A DNA stretch of 64,000 nucleotides from CAWKGV01 sp963849305 (GTDB lineage Bacteria > Pseudomonadota > Alphaproteobacteria > Acetobacterales > Acetobacteraceae), in assembly GCA_963849305.1 (NCBI GenBank), contig CAWKGV010000003.1:248001-312000 (forward strand), given 5' to 3'. Positions 9,298 through 18,094 of this stretch are shown piece by piece. The notes beneath the pieces were generated by a model. It did no database searches, was not told the DNA's origin, and was given only the letters and a program-made list of their open reading frames with translations. Every line of letters begins with the position of its first letter. Position 1 is the first letter of the stretch. Made by a program: the position numbers and the translations under genes.

Positions 9298-9658
9298 ATG
9301 AGCGAGCGGGCGCGAACCGTCGATGAGGTGCTTCCCCCCCCGCGCGGCGCGCCGGCTGCGGGCGTTCCGCCGGGCGGTGGAGCGGGCGTTGCCAGGCAAC
9401 GTGGAGCGCGTAGTGCTGTTCGGTTCGCGGGCCCGCGGCGAGGCGCGGCGCGGGAGCGATTACGACATCGCGGTGTTCGTGCGCGAAGGGGCCGAGCGGA
9501 CAGCCGTGCATTACATGGTGTCGGACAGTGCGTATCCCTACGTGCTCGCGGCGTCCGATCTCCGCCCGATCGTCCTGCCGGCGGATTATCTGTCCGGTCG
9601 CAGCGAGTTGGCGGAGGACATTCGTCGCGAGAGCGTGCTGGTGCCAGGGCCGGAGTGA
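9298..9658 (+). CDS. MNT-type nucleotidyltransferase, probable frameshift in C tract
   Basis: The uninterrupted frame begins at ATG 9323 and encodes 111 residues with the MNT signature LFGSRARGEARRGSDYD (GS-x10-D-x-D). The conventional N-terminus is likelier to start at ATG 9298 (MSERARTVDEVL). It would join the downstream frame if the run of eight C at 9334-9341 had seven. So this is either a -1 lesion, a sequencing error or a slippage tract. Polymerase-beta-like MNT domains AMPylate or otherwise modify partner proteins in HEPN/MNT toxin-antitoxin pairs. No partner toxin is seen here. The C-terminal third (SDLRPIVLPADYLSGRS) is not diagnostic. Confidence 0.6.
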
Positions 9659-9707
9659 CCGTCTCGCCGGCTGAACTGGCGGCGAGTTGGTGGGGGAAGG
9701 CCGGCCC

Positions 9708-12386
9708 TTATCTGCAGGCCGTAACGAGCTGGCCGAAGCTTGTCAGCTTATGCGCCTCCCAATCCTCCTGGCGCACGAACAACGTATGGAACTGTCGGTT
9801 CCGCTCGTCATGGGTGGTGGCGTCGGCGCACCACTGTTGGAGGCGTTCCCATTTGAGAGGATCATTCAGGTCCTCGCGGCCCTTGGTCTCAATAATCCAG
9901 ATTTCAGCCTCGGTCCGCTTGACGATGAAGTCCGGATAGTAGGTCGCGATCCCACCGTCCGCATTGCGGTACTCGATGCCAAACTTAGTGCTTTGGCTGT
10001 TCTTAACAAAGGACTCGATGTCGCCGCACCGATCAAGGAACCCGGCTAGCTCCAACTCGAAACCCGAATCGCCCACCACCTTGTTAAAGATAGACTTTTG
10101 CGGGACCAGGTAAGCCTGATCCTTTACCAGAAATGGCCGCGTTTTGCTGACTCGAATCGACGAGCGTACCTCCGTCTTGCCGGAATCGCGCACGGTCAGC
10201 GCGTTCACGCCCGCCTTGATCGTGCCGAGCAGCATCCGGGTTGCTTCGATTTCCGAGAGATTGCGCAGCGTGTTCAGGTCTTCGAGATCGACCGGCTGTT
10301 CGAACAGCTCGGTTTCGATGAACTGCTTGATCTTGCCGAACAGCACGTCGAACCCGCCAACCAGGCGCAGGTCGCGCATGATGGTTCGTGTGAAGAACCC
10401 GATCATGTTCTGATAATTCGGGGTGAGCGCCGAATCCAGCACCGTGACGTGGCTTTGCTCGTCGGTGTTCAGGTCGCGGAACACGATTTCACGCTGCTGT
10501 TCCGCCGTGAATATCAGGACTGGCACCCGTTTGTGCGGCAACGCACATGGGTCAAGGTCGGACAGGTTCTTGAATTCCCGATCAATGCGGCGCGCGAGCA
10601 GCGGCAACTCGATATCCAGGCCGTCGATGTCCTTGTCCGCGTTCTCGTGATCGACCTCGACCACCATCGGCGACTTGGGGCCGCTCCGGCCGCCCATCGG
10701 CTGATATTCCAGTTCGACCCCTTCGACCTTGATGCCTTCCACGAAATCAATGAAGGCATCGGTCCCGATGATGCTGACCTTCTCGGTCACGGGCTCGCCC
10801 CGGAACATGCGCCGCAGCCCGCGTCCCAACGTCTGCTCTGGCAAAATGCCCGCCTTGGCGGTGTAGGGACGCAGCCCGACGATGGAGACCACGTTCTGCA
10901 CGTCCCAGCCTTCGCGCAGCACCATCACCGACACCACGGCCTTGTAGGGATTGGCGGCATCGTCGATATCGCGGCTGGCGGCGCGCAGCCGATCGAGTTC
11001 GTCCTTGCTCTTGCCGGTGGACGATTCCGAAATCTCGCCGTTGTTCTTCGTGTGGATGACCAGCACGCCATCTTTGCCAGCAAACTCCGGGTAGCGGGAG
11101 CGCAGAAACTCCGCAACGTCATCGCAGTTGCGGGTGTCGTCGGTCATGACGAATAGAATGGACTTCTTGCCGGTCGGGAAAAGTTCCTCATAAACCTTCT
11201 TCCATTCGAGATAGCCGAGGTGCAGGTAATCCTCGTACCTCTCGGTGAACTCGGAGCTGGGTTTCTCCTGGAGCTTGGCGCGGGATGCCTGATCGGGCAG
11301 CACGGGCGTCTTCACCACGCCCTGACGGATCGCCTCGACCAGCGGATAGTCGGCGACCGTCTGCACGAAGATCGAGCCGCTATGATCCTTGGGCGTCGCC
11401 GAGAGATCAAACTGCGCCGAAAGCCCCGCCCCCTTCTGCCGCAGCCGGAAGGAGATATCCTGAATGGATTTGAACCAGGCGCTGTCCTTGTCGTGCAGAT
11501 GGTGCGCCTCGTCGTTCAGTACGACGAGATCGGGCACCTCCCGAATGATGATGCCGAGATCGACCGAGGCATCCGTTGTCTTGCCGACCGGTTTGGCGCC
11601 TAGGAAGTAGCTCGACGTGTCGGTATCCTCGAAGCTCGGTGGGGCGGCACCCTCGAAGACCCGATGAATGTTGGTCAGGAAGAGATTGCCTTGCGGACCG
11701 ACGAAGCCAAGATCGTCCTGGATATGCACGGTCAGTTGGAAATCGTCCTGCCAATTGCGGCCCTCATGGCCGTTATCCGGTAGGACCGGGTCCCCGAAGA
11801 AGATACGTGCGCCATCGAAATCTCGGCGTAGCCGATCCAGGACAATGATATTCGGCGCGATCAGCAGGAAATTGGTCGATAGATCGGAGTCCATCTCGTA
11901 AAGCTTGTGGAAGTAGGACCAGGCCATGAGCAGGCTGATGACCTTCGTTTTTCCCGCCCCGGTGGCGAGTTTGAGGACGTAGCGCGCCCAGTCCTCATGG
12001 AACATGCCCCTGGAGACAAGGCCGGAGCTGTCATAGCGCATCAGACCGTAGGGATCGCGGGCGCGCTCGATCTCATGGAGCCAGATCGCCGATTCGACCG
12101 CTTCTCGCTGCGCGAAATACCAGCGGAACGGCGCCACCGTCCCATCCGGCTGGGGCATCAGGTGCTCGGAATTGAACCAGTGCAGTAGCAGGGCGCGCGT
12201 GGTGGCGCTCGCGCCGGCATAGGCAGCGTCGCGCCACGCCTTTACCCCCTGCCGCACCTTGTGGACCAGGGGCGGCAACAGCATGGCGTAGCCCATTTCG
12301 CCAATCTTCTCATCGCCCGGATACCAACGTATCGCGGGATCGAGGATGACGTAGGGGTCAGTCGGGAAGTCCGGATGCAGCGCCAT
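9708..12386 (-). CDS. res: Type III restriction endonuclease, Res subunit
   Basis: 892 residues. SF2 helicase motifs are complete: Walker A LATGAGKTK near 143, the DEAH box NDEAHHLHD near 290, LSATPKDHSG near 330, and the arginine-finger region LGRGLRRMFRG. A PD-ExK nuclease motif lies near 818-840 (YPDFIV...WIIETKG). The protein uses ATP to translocate or slide after Mod-directed recognition and then cuts unmodified DNA. Its ATG overlaps the mod stop codon by one base (TGATG), so it is translationally coupled to mod. Res appears intact although mod is broken; since Res needs Mod to recognise DNA, the system is probably silent unless the mod lesions are artefacts. Confidence 0.9.
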   Translation of the reverse strand: MALHPDFPTDPYVILDPAIRWYPGDEKIGEMGYAMLLPPLVHKVRQGVKAWRDAAYAGASATTRALLLHWFNSEHLMPQPDGTVAPFRWYFAQREAVESAIWLHEIERARDPYGLMRYDSSGLVSRGMFHEDWARYVLKLATGAGKTKVISLLMAWSYFHKLYEMDSDLSTNFLLIAPNIIVLDRLRRDFDGARIFFGDPVLPDNGHEGRNWQDDFQLTVHIQDDLGFVGPQGNLFLTNIHRVFEGAAPPSFEDTDTSSYFLGAKPVGKTTDASVDLGIIIREVPDLVVLNDEAHHLHDKDSAWFKSIQDISFRLRQKGAGLSAQFDLSATPKDHSGSIFVQTVADYPLVEAIRQGVVKTPVLPDQASRAKLQEKPSSEFTERYEDYLHLGYLEWKKVYEELFPTGKKSILFVMTDDTRNCDDVAEFLRSRYPEFAGKDGVLVIHTKNNGEISESSTGKSKDELDRLRAASRDIDDAANPYKAVVSVMVLREGWDVQNVVSIVGLRPYTAKAGILPEQTLGRGLRRMFRGEPVTEKVSIIGTDAFIDFVEGIKVEGVELEYQPMGGRSGPKSPMVVEVDHENADKDIDGLDIELPLLARRIDREFKNLSDLDPCALPHKRVPVLIFTAEQQREIVFRDLNTDEQSHVTVLDSALTPNYQNMIGFFTRTIMRDLRLVGGFDVLFGKIKQFIETELFEQPVDLEDLNTLRNLSEIEATRMLLGTIKAGVNALTVRDSGKTEVRSSIRVSKTRPFLVKDQAYLVPQKSIFNKVVGDSGFELELAGFLDRCGDIESFVKNSQSTKFGIEYRNADGGIATYYPDFIVKRTEAEIWIIETKGREDLNDPLKWERLQQWCADATTHDERNRQFHTLFVRQEDWEAHKLTSFGQLVTACR

Positions 12387-14643
12387 CAGACCGTTACTTC
12401 CACGACCTTGGTGGTGTCGTTACCGAAGATGTCGATAACCTTCACCGCGATCTTGTAGCGGCCCTTGAACGCATATTCATGGGGCGCGCTGGCCAGTTCG
12501 AGCACCCGATTCTTGCGGGTCCGGTAGGACTGCCATTGGTTCTCGAAGATGTAGTTGCCGGTCCATTGCCGGCGGTGCACCACGCGCCCCGCCTCCTCGG
12601 TGGTGATTTGAATGATTTCCTCGCGGCGCGTGTAGGTGAAATCGACTGCCCAATAGTCGATCCAGTCGGACCAGGCTTTGGTCAGTACCTCGCGCGTTGC
12701 GACACCGTTCTTGTTTTTCGAGACCTTCACCACCTGCCCGGCATCGACCGTGACCTTGGATGTCCCGGTCTTCATCGAGGACAGCAGGGCGCCGATGTCT
12801 TCCTGCCGGTAATAGACGCCGAAATCCTTCAGCTTGACGGTGACGGTCCGCCCCTTGACGACCGGCTGCACCTCGGCGAAGGCCACGTCGTAGAAAACCG
12901 CCTGCCCTTTCTCCACGGCGCGACGATCGAACACGTCCTTCGGGATGTAGCGGAGCGCCAGCAACACGCCGTTGGCGCGGGCTTCGTCCTGGGCGTGCGG
13001 GACCAGCCCCATCTCGAACTCGAACCCGATTATATCGAGTTTGGTGAGGCGCAGCTTGCGCGCCGCCTCCACCGCTTCATGCACTTGCGCCTGCGTGACC
13101 GGCGCATCGATCGGCCCGACCAGAACGAGCGTGCCCCCCTTCCGGCCGTGGAAGGGCGGCGATTGAAAGACCCGCTCCGCCTTATAGGCGGCGAGAATCA
13201 GGGTGAGGTAGTACTCCTCCTTCTGGAGCGACAGCGCGCGCCGCTGTTCCTCTGGCAAGGTCGGATCGATGCCGGCGAAGAACTGGCGCTCGTACTTGCC
13301 GAGGTTGAGAATCTCGAAACTGCGGTAGGGCTTGCCGGCCGCCTTCAGTTCGCGCTGCACGCCGATCAGGCGCTTGCGAGAGGTGTGAATGGCGAAGCGC
13401 CCGAGATCGCAGCCGATCCACTTGCGGCCAAGCTTTTCGGCGACGGCTAATGTGGTCCCGGAGCCGCAGAAGAAATCGGCCACCAAGTCGCCGGGGTTCG
13501 ACGAGGCGTTGATCACACGAGCGAGAAGAGACTCGGGCTTTTGGGTCTCGTAACCCGTGTCTTCTGTAGCTTGGGAATTAACCGGATTGATATCGGTCCA
13601 TACAGTGCCGACCGGGACGCCTGGCATTTCATCCAAGAACCTCCGTAACTGTGGTCTTCCGCCACCCTTTTTCGGCATTTCAATGCGGCCCTCAGCATAG
13701 AGACGATCCATCGTCTCCAGCTCATAGCGCCAACCAAGCCTCGGAGCCTTATGACCGCGCCAAGTGTACATCATGTTCGGGCGTGGATTGGGGCTAGTAA
13801 TGTTATCTAGGCGATAACGGCGGCCGGTCAGATCAACATAAGTGTACTTGCTCTCGAGATAATCCGCCGAGTAAGGTTCGAACTGCGGGTTCCAAATAAA
13901 CTCAGATGATTTCGATCTTCAATAGACGTAATCATGGACTACACCCCAGCGTTTGCTGTCGCCGTGAGCCGTCACTCGCTTCCATGAAATCTCGGCGGAT
14001 CGACCATCCCTGCCGAAAATCTCGGCGATCACCGTCTTTACAAGCGGCCCAATTCCGGGGCCGATGTGAACGTATATGCTGCCGTCCGTGGCAAGCAAGC
14101 CCTGTATGAGCCGCAGCCGTTCGTATATCATTGTAAGATAAAAGTCGGCCCCACGCCCCCAGGTATCTCGATATGCCAGCTCCTCTATCACGCTGGGTTC
14201 TTTGCGAAGGCTCTCAGCGTTTCCGACTTCCACATCGAATGAGAAATCCGCCCCGACATCAAACGGCGGATCGATGTAGACGAGCTTGAGTCCGCCAGCA
14301 GCCTCGATCTCGCGGCGGAGCGGGCCGTTCTTGAGTGAGGCCAAGACCAGCTTGTTGTCGCCCCAGATCAGTTTGTTCGTCCAACCGCCGCTCTGGCGAC
14401 CGGTTCCCTGATCGAAGGTGAAGAGGTCGGGTTCGTGGCTTCCGCCCCGGTGCGCGGCTCGTCGATATGCTCGATCGTCTGAAAGGGCAGGACGATGTTC
14501 GTGATTTCCCGCGTCTTGCCGGGCCAGATCAGCTCTGCTTCGTGCGGCTGCTCGAACAGGATGGATCTGTAATGTGGTGGCAGCTTCTGTCCGGCGTCGA
14601 TCAGGGCTTTGAGCTGTTCCTTTTCTCGTTCCGTGAGGCTCAT
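12386..14643 (-). pseudogene. mod: Type III modification methyltransferase, frameshift plus in-frame TGA
   Basis: The true N-terminus is MSLTEREKEQLKAL at 14643. Near 14445-14448 (plus-strand CCCC) the frame shifts: adding one base restores the link from IDEPRTG to GSHEPDLFTFDQG. The second frame holds WTNKLIWGDNKLVLASL and the N6-adenine motif DPPFDVGADFSF. It is then cut by an in-frame TGA at 13919-13921 right after GVVHDYVY. The following 48 codons stay in frame and read like the family (SEFIWNPQFEPYSADY...NMMYTWRGHK), and motif I (FFCGSGTT) lies beyond. Motif order (DPPF first) marks a beta-class enzyme. It would recognise the target and methylate one strand for the Res complex. Confidence 0.85.
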
Positions 14644-15084
14644 TCCATCTCCGCTTCATTGCCCAACGGCTCCAAAAAGAGCCGATTTCGAAATTGCCGC
14701 ACGAAAGGCGCGACTTTCCGCGTCGGGCCGAGGCGCCGGCGAATGCCGGATGCGACACCCCTTTGGATTCGGCCGCGAGAAGAGTATCGATGCTTTCGAA
14801 GACGGCATGATCGGGCAAGTAGCTCAAAACACGCATAGGTTGCAAGAGCTAAGGCTAGTTCGTCATTGGTCCTTACCTTCCTGCCTCTTCCGAGGGCTTC
14901 AGCCGTTCCACGGTTACGAGAGCCGGGATCACGGTCCGGAAGGGACATGCGCCTTCGGCGAGGCTCGGGGCCCGTCGCCGACTGCTGCCGCGCGCAGGTT
15001 ATTCGGTGTTACGCATTGTCGCAGAGCCGCCTCGAAACCGACGCAGTCGCAGGCCGTTCTTGCGCTGTTTGAACGGAGGTTGAT
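14644..15084. other. 441-bp stretch without a supported gene
   Basis: This interval separates the mod start from the small secreted protein. Open frames exist on both strands but show no family resemblance, no good ribosome site and atypical composition. No tRNA or clear terminator was recognised. It probably contains the promoter of the mod-res pair on the minus strand. Confidence 0.4.
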
Positions 15085-15318
15085 ATGCGCGGATTACTGC
15101 TTTGCCTCTCATTGCTGGGCGGTGCCCTGGTTGTGGCCGGCACGGCGCACGCACAGCCGTACCCGCCGCCCTATCCCGAGCGCCGTCCCCCGCCACCGCC
15201 GCCGCCACGTGCTTACGCGGGCGATTACTACTGGCATCATCATCATTACCACCACCGCCGGTGGGAGCACGATCACTGGTACCTGCTATTAAGGACTACC
15301 GACAGCCCGACCTGCTGA
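15085..15318 (+). CDS. Small secreted His/Pro-rich protein
   Basis: 77 residues with an evident Sec signal peptide (MRGLLLCLSLLGGALVVAGT, cleavage after AHA). A proline tract and a His/Tyr-rich segment (WHHHHYHHRRW) follow. A good ribosome site, GGAGG, lies six bases before the ATG. Small exported proteins of this composition are common in Acetobacteraceae and have no assigned function. Metal binding by the histidine cluster is a guess. An inverted repeat, CCGACAGCC at 15299-15307 with GGCTGTCGG at 15329-15337, overlaps the 3' end and could act as a weak terminator, though no T-run follows. Confidence 0.65.
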   Translation: MRGLLLCLSLLGGALVVAGTAHAQPYPPPYPERRPPPPPPPRAYAGDYYWHHHHYHHRRWEHDHWYLLLRTTDSPTC

Positions 15319-15381
15319 TCCGCGCCACGGCTGTCGGGTTCGGATTACTTCGCCTGTTTTGGGCTCCGGGGGTTTGTACTT

Positions 15382-15474
15382 CGTCATAGCCGGACTTGAT
15401 CCGGTCATTCAACGCAAGGTTGGTGAAATATGGGGGCGGCGTTGGATGCCCGGGTCGGAGCCCGGGCATGACGG
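15382..15474. repeat. Imperfect palindromic intergenic repeat
   Basis: Begins CGTCATAGCCGGACTTGATC and ends GAGCCCGGGCATGACG, giving complementary ends around a central AACGC...GCGTT pair. This is the layout of a dispersed palindromic unit seen between genes in many alphaproteobacteria. It sits directly before a second repeat and the IS66 remnant. Confidence 0.65.
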
Positions 15475-15497
15475 GGAAAATCGCAGTCCTCGCGCCG

Positions 15498-15538
15498 ACC
15501 CCTCACCCCGACCCTCTCCCGCAAGGGGAGAGGGGGCG
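15498..15538. repeat. REP-like hairpin (CTCTCCCGCAAGGGGAGAGG type)
   Basis: The core CCCTCTCCCGCAAGGGGAGA forms a stem of CTCTCCC with GGGAGAG over a short loop. Its sequence matches each end of the element inserted at 1737-1853, so at least two loci in this window carry the family. Confidence 0.65.
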
Positions 15539-15598
15539 TTCGTTTGGTGTGACCCGTCTGGCGGCGTGCGGCGCGGTCAGAGATGTTGCTGCTTCGGG

Positions 15599-15630
15599 AG
15601 CCTCCTTCTGGAGTGTTCCAGAAGGAGGCT
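15599..15630 (+). promoter_or_regulatory. Perfect hairpin sequestering the tnpA ribosome-binding site
   Basis: AGCCTCCTTCTGGA (15599-15612), loop GTGT, TCCAGAAGGAGGCT (15617-15630) form a perfect 14-bp stem. The right arm contains AAGGAGG (15622-15628), four bases before the ATG at 15633. In mRNA reading through from outside, the Shine-Dalgarno would be paired. Translational masking of transposase mRNA is established for other insertion sequences (IS10, IS50); its use here is inferred. Confidence 0.7.
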
Positions 15631-15632
15631 GA

Positions 15633-16043
15633 ATGACCGAGGCGGAGATCGTCACGCGCCGGCGGAAGTGGACGGGGGAAGAGAAGGCGGCTCTGCTCGC
15701 TGAGGTGGAGGCGGAAGGTGGCCGCGTTGCGATGGTCGCGCGGCGTCATGGGCTATCGGAGAGCCTGCTCTACAACTGGCGATCGGTGGCGAAGGCGGCC
15801 ATGCCGCCGCACAGGGCGGAGCCGATGGAGTTCAGGCCGATTGGCGTGATCGGTCGGACAAATGAAGCGCCGCCGGCACTGCTGGTGGCACCTGAGCCGC
15901 GGTTGCCGACAGGCGAGCAGCGGGAAGAACGCACCAGCAAGATCGAGATCGCGCTTCCCAATGGCGTGCGGGTGAAGGTCGGTGCATCCGTCAGTGAGAA
16001 GGCTCTGTCGCGGGTATTACGTGCCGTGAAGGGCGCGGTGTGA
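15633..16043 (+). CDS. tnpA: IS66 accessory protein TnpA (helix-turn-helix)
   Basis: 136 residues. The N-terminal helix-turn-helix of the IS3/IS911-orfA type is visible (RRRKWTGEEKAALLAEVEAE, RRHGLSESLLYNWR). The C-terminal part (KIEIALPNGVRVKVGASVSE) is the usual IS66 orfA ending. It overlaps tnpB by four bases and is probably needed with TnpB for transposition. Its ribosome site lies in the hairpin at 15599-15630. Confidence 0.9.
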   Translation: MTEAEIVTRRRKWTGEEKAALLAEVEAEGGRVAMVARRHGLSESLLYNWRSVAKAAMPPHRAEPMEFRPIGVIGRTNEAPPALLVAPEPRLPTGEQREERTSKIEIALPNGVRVKVGASVSEKALSRVLRAVKGAV

Positions 16044-16393
16044 TCAGCCTCGCACCTGGCACCAAGGTATTCCTCGCCTGCCGTCCGGTTGATCTGCGCA
16101 ACGGGTTCGATGGCCTGGCAGCCAAGGCACAGCAGATCATCGGCGCCGACCCGTTCAGTGGTCACCTGTTCCTGTACCGCGGCAAGCGCGGTGACTATTT
16201 GAAGGCGCTGTACTGGGACGGCAGCGGTCTGTGCCTGTTCGCCAAGCGGTTGGAGAAGGGCCGCTTCGTATGGCCGCCGATTGTTGATGGCGCGATGACG
16301 CTGACGCCGGCGCAATTGGCGCTGCTGATCGAGGCGATGGACTGGCGCAGAACGGTAGCATCGCCGTTGCCGGCGCGGCCAGTGCTGGTCTGA
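16040..16393 (+). CDS. tnpB: IS66 Orf2 protein TnpB
   Basis: 117 residues starting at a GTG that overlaps the tnpA stop. The family sequence is complete: VFLACRPVDLRNGFDGLAA, then LFLYRGKRGDYLKALYWDG, then GRFVWP. It is known as an essential accessory of IS66 transposition with no catalytic motif. It appears intact. Confidence 0.93.
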   Translation: MISLAPGTKVFLACRPVDLRNGFDGLAAKAQQIIGADPFSGHLFLYRGKRGDYLKALYWDGSGLCLFAKRLEKGRFVWPPIVDGAMTLTPAQLALLIEAMDWRRTVASPLPARPVLV

Positions 16394-16454
16394 CAAGGCA
16401 GCGATTTATTGTTGATGATGGTCGGCGAATCGCCGCACCTGCCAAGGCTATCTT

Positions 16455-17930
16455 ATGTCGCTCGCCATGGCTGACCTGCCCGCCGATCCCGAGGCGTTGC
16501 GCGCGTTTGCGCTGGCCTGTCAGGCCGAGCTGAAGGCGGCCGAACTTTCGGTTCAGCTGCGAACACTGGAGATCGAGAAGCTGAAGTTCCAGATCGCCAA
16601 ACTGCGACGCATGCAGTTTGGCCGTTCGTCGGAACGGATCACCCGGCAGATCGAGCAGCTCGCCCTGCAGCTTGAAGAGCTGGAGACCAGCGAGGCCGAG
16701 GATATCGTCAAGGCGGCGGCGGAACATCGCCGCCGCCGCTGCGCCAGCGTGCGACGCCGAAGCGCAAGCCGTTGCCCGAGCACCTGCTGCGGCAGGAGAT
16801 CGTTCATCAACCTGCGGCTGATGGCGCCTGCGTCTGCCCGGACTGCGGTGGTGGCATGGCGAAGCTCGGCGAGGACGTGACCGAGGTGCTGGACTATGTG
16901 CCTGGCCGCTTCCAGGTGATCCGGCATATCCGGCCCAAATACGCCTGCAAGGCGTGCGATGCGATCACCCAGGCACCTGCGCCCGCGATGCCGACACCGC
17001 GTGGTCGTGCCACACCGGCGATGCTCGCGCATCTGCTGGTGTCGAAATACTGCGATCACCTGCCGCTCTACCGGCAGAGCGACATCTATGCTCGCGACGG
17101 GGTCGATCTCGACCGATCCACGCTGTGCGACTGGGTCGGTCAGGCGGCATGGCTGCTGGCGCCGATTGTCGAGGGGATCAGACGACACGTGTTCGCTGCG
17201 GAGAAGATCCACGGCGATGACACCACCGTGCCAGTGCTGTCGCCAGGTCTCGGCCGAACCAAGACCGGGCGGCTCTGGGTGTATGTGCGCGACGATCGAC
17301 CATTCTGCGGCACGGCGCCGCCGGCGGCCGCCTACTTCTACAGTCCCGATCGTGGTGGCGCGCATCCGGCAGGGCATTTGGCAGAGTTCACCGGCTTCCT
17401 TCAGGCCGATGGCTACGCTGGCTTCGAGGCACTCTACGATCAGCGCGCCACCGATCGGAGCCTTCGCACGAACCAGGCGATCACCGAGGTCGCCTGCTGG
17501 GCGCATTGCCGGCGCAAGTTCTTCGATGTCTGGAACGGCAAGAAGTCTCCGGTCGCCAAGCAGGCGATCGAGCGCATTGCCACCTTCTACGCCATCGAGG
17601 CCAAAGCGCGCTTCGCGCCGACCGATGAGCGGCTGATGCACCGGGCCGATGCCGCGCCGCTGCTCGCCGCGTTCTTCAATTGGGCAGGCAAGGTCGTCAC
17701 CAGGCTATCGGCCAAGTCAGAGCTGGCCGAGGCATTCCGCTATACGCTGAAGCGGCAGGAGGCATTGTCGCGCTTCCTCACCGACGCAAGGCTCGAGATC
17801 GACAACAACATCGCCGAGAACGCCATGCGCGGATTGCGCTCGGACGAAGAATTACCTGTTCGCCGGATCAGATGCCGGTGGCGAGCGCGCCGCCGCCATC
17901 TACTCCATCCTGCAGACGTCAAGCTCAATG
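16455..17930 (+). pseudogene. tnpC: IS66 transposase TnpC, multiply frameshifted
   Basis: The N-terminal coiled coil (KLRRMQFGRSSERITRQIEQ) ends at a frameshift in the CGCCGCCGCCGCTG run near 16727-16739. The next frame carries the zinc ribbon (CVCPDCGG, CKACDA) and the DDE core (IHGDDTTVPVL, LQADGYAGFEALY, DNNIAENAMRG). After NAMRGL two single-base losses near 17836 and 17850 put the expected KNYLFAGSDAGGERAAAIYS into another frame, and a further shift follows LQT. The C-terminus is missing. The enzyme should be inactive. Confidence 0.85.
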
Positions 17931-18000
17931 AGATGTCCGTTGGGTCGGAGACTGCATCCATGACTTGGCGCGGAAAGCAGGAAAACAGGCGTGGATGGCC

Positions 18001-18060
18001 GTGACAAGCACGGCCATGACGTTACTGAGCGTGACCAACACGGTTATGACGTTACTGAGT
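18001..18060. repeat. Two tandem 30-bp repeats
   Basis: Copies at 18001-18030 and 18031-18060 share 25 of 30 bases, including the identical 3' block ATGACGTTACTGAG. They lie between the IS66 remnant and the 3' end of the indolepyruvate oxidoreductase gene. Two copies without spacers do not make a CRISPR. Confidence 0.75.
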
Positions 18061-18094
18061 GAGTGCCACGTGCGGCCGATCACTCGGCGTCGTG

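Larger units (their letters stand above)
15599..17930 (+). mobile_element. IS66-family insertion sequence, decayed and 3'-truncated
   Basis: Three consecutive genes in the IS66 order (TnpA-like, TnpB, TnpC). The last carries several frame disruptions and lacks the usual C-terminal ~40 residues. No convincing terminal inverted repeats or target duplication were found, so both limits are approximate. The right limit is where homology to the transposase stops (after KLN near 17930). Confidence 0.8.

Noticed and set aside
15299..15337. Rho-independent terminator after the small secreted protein
   Set aside because: A 9-bp inverted repeat exists but no T-run follows and it overlaps the coding end.
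18001..18060. Possible CRISPR repeats
   Set aside because: Only two directly abutting copies, no spacers and no cas genes.
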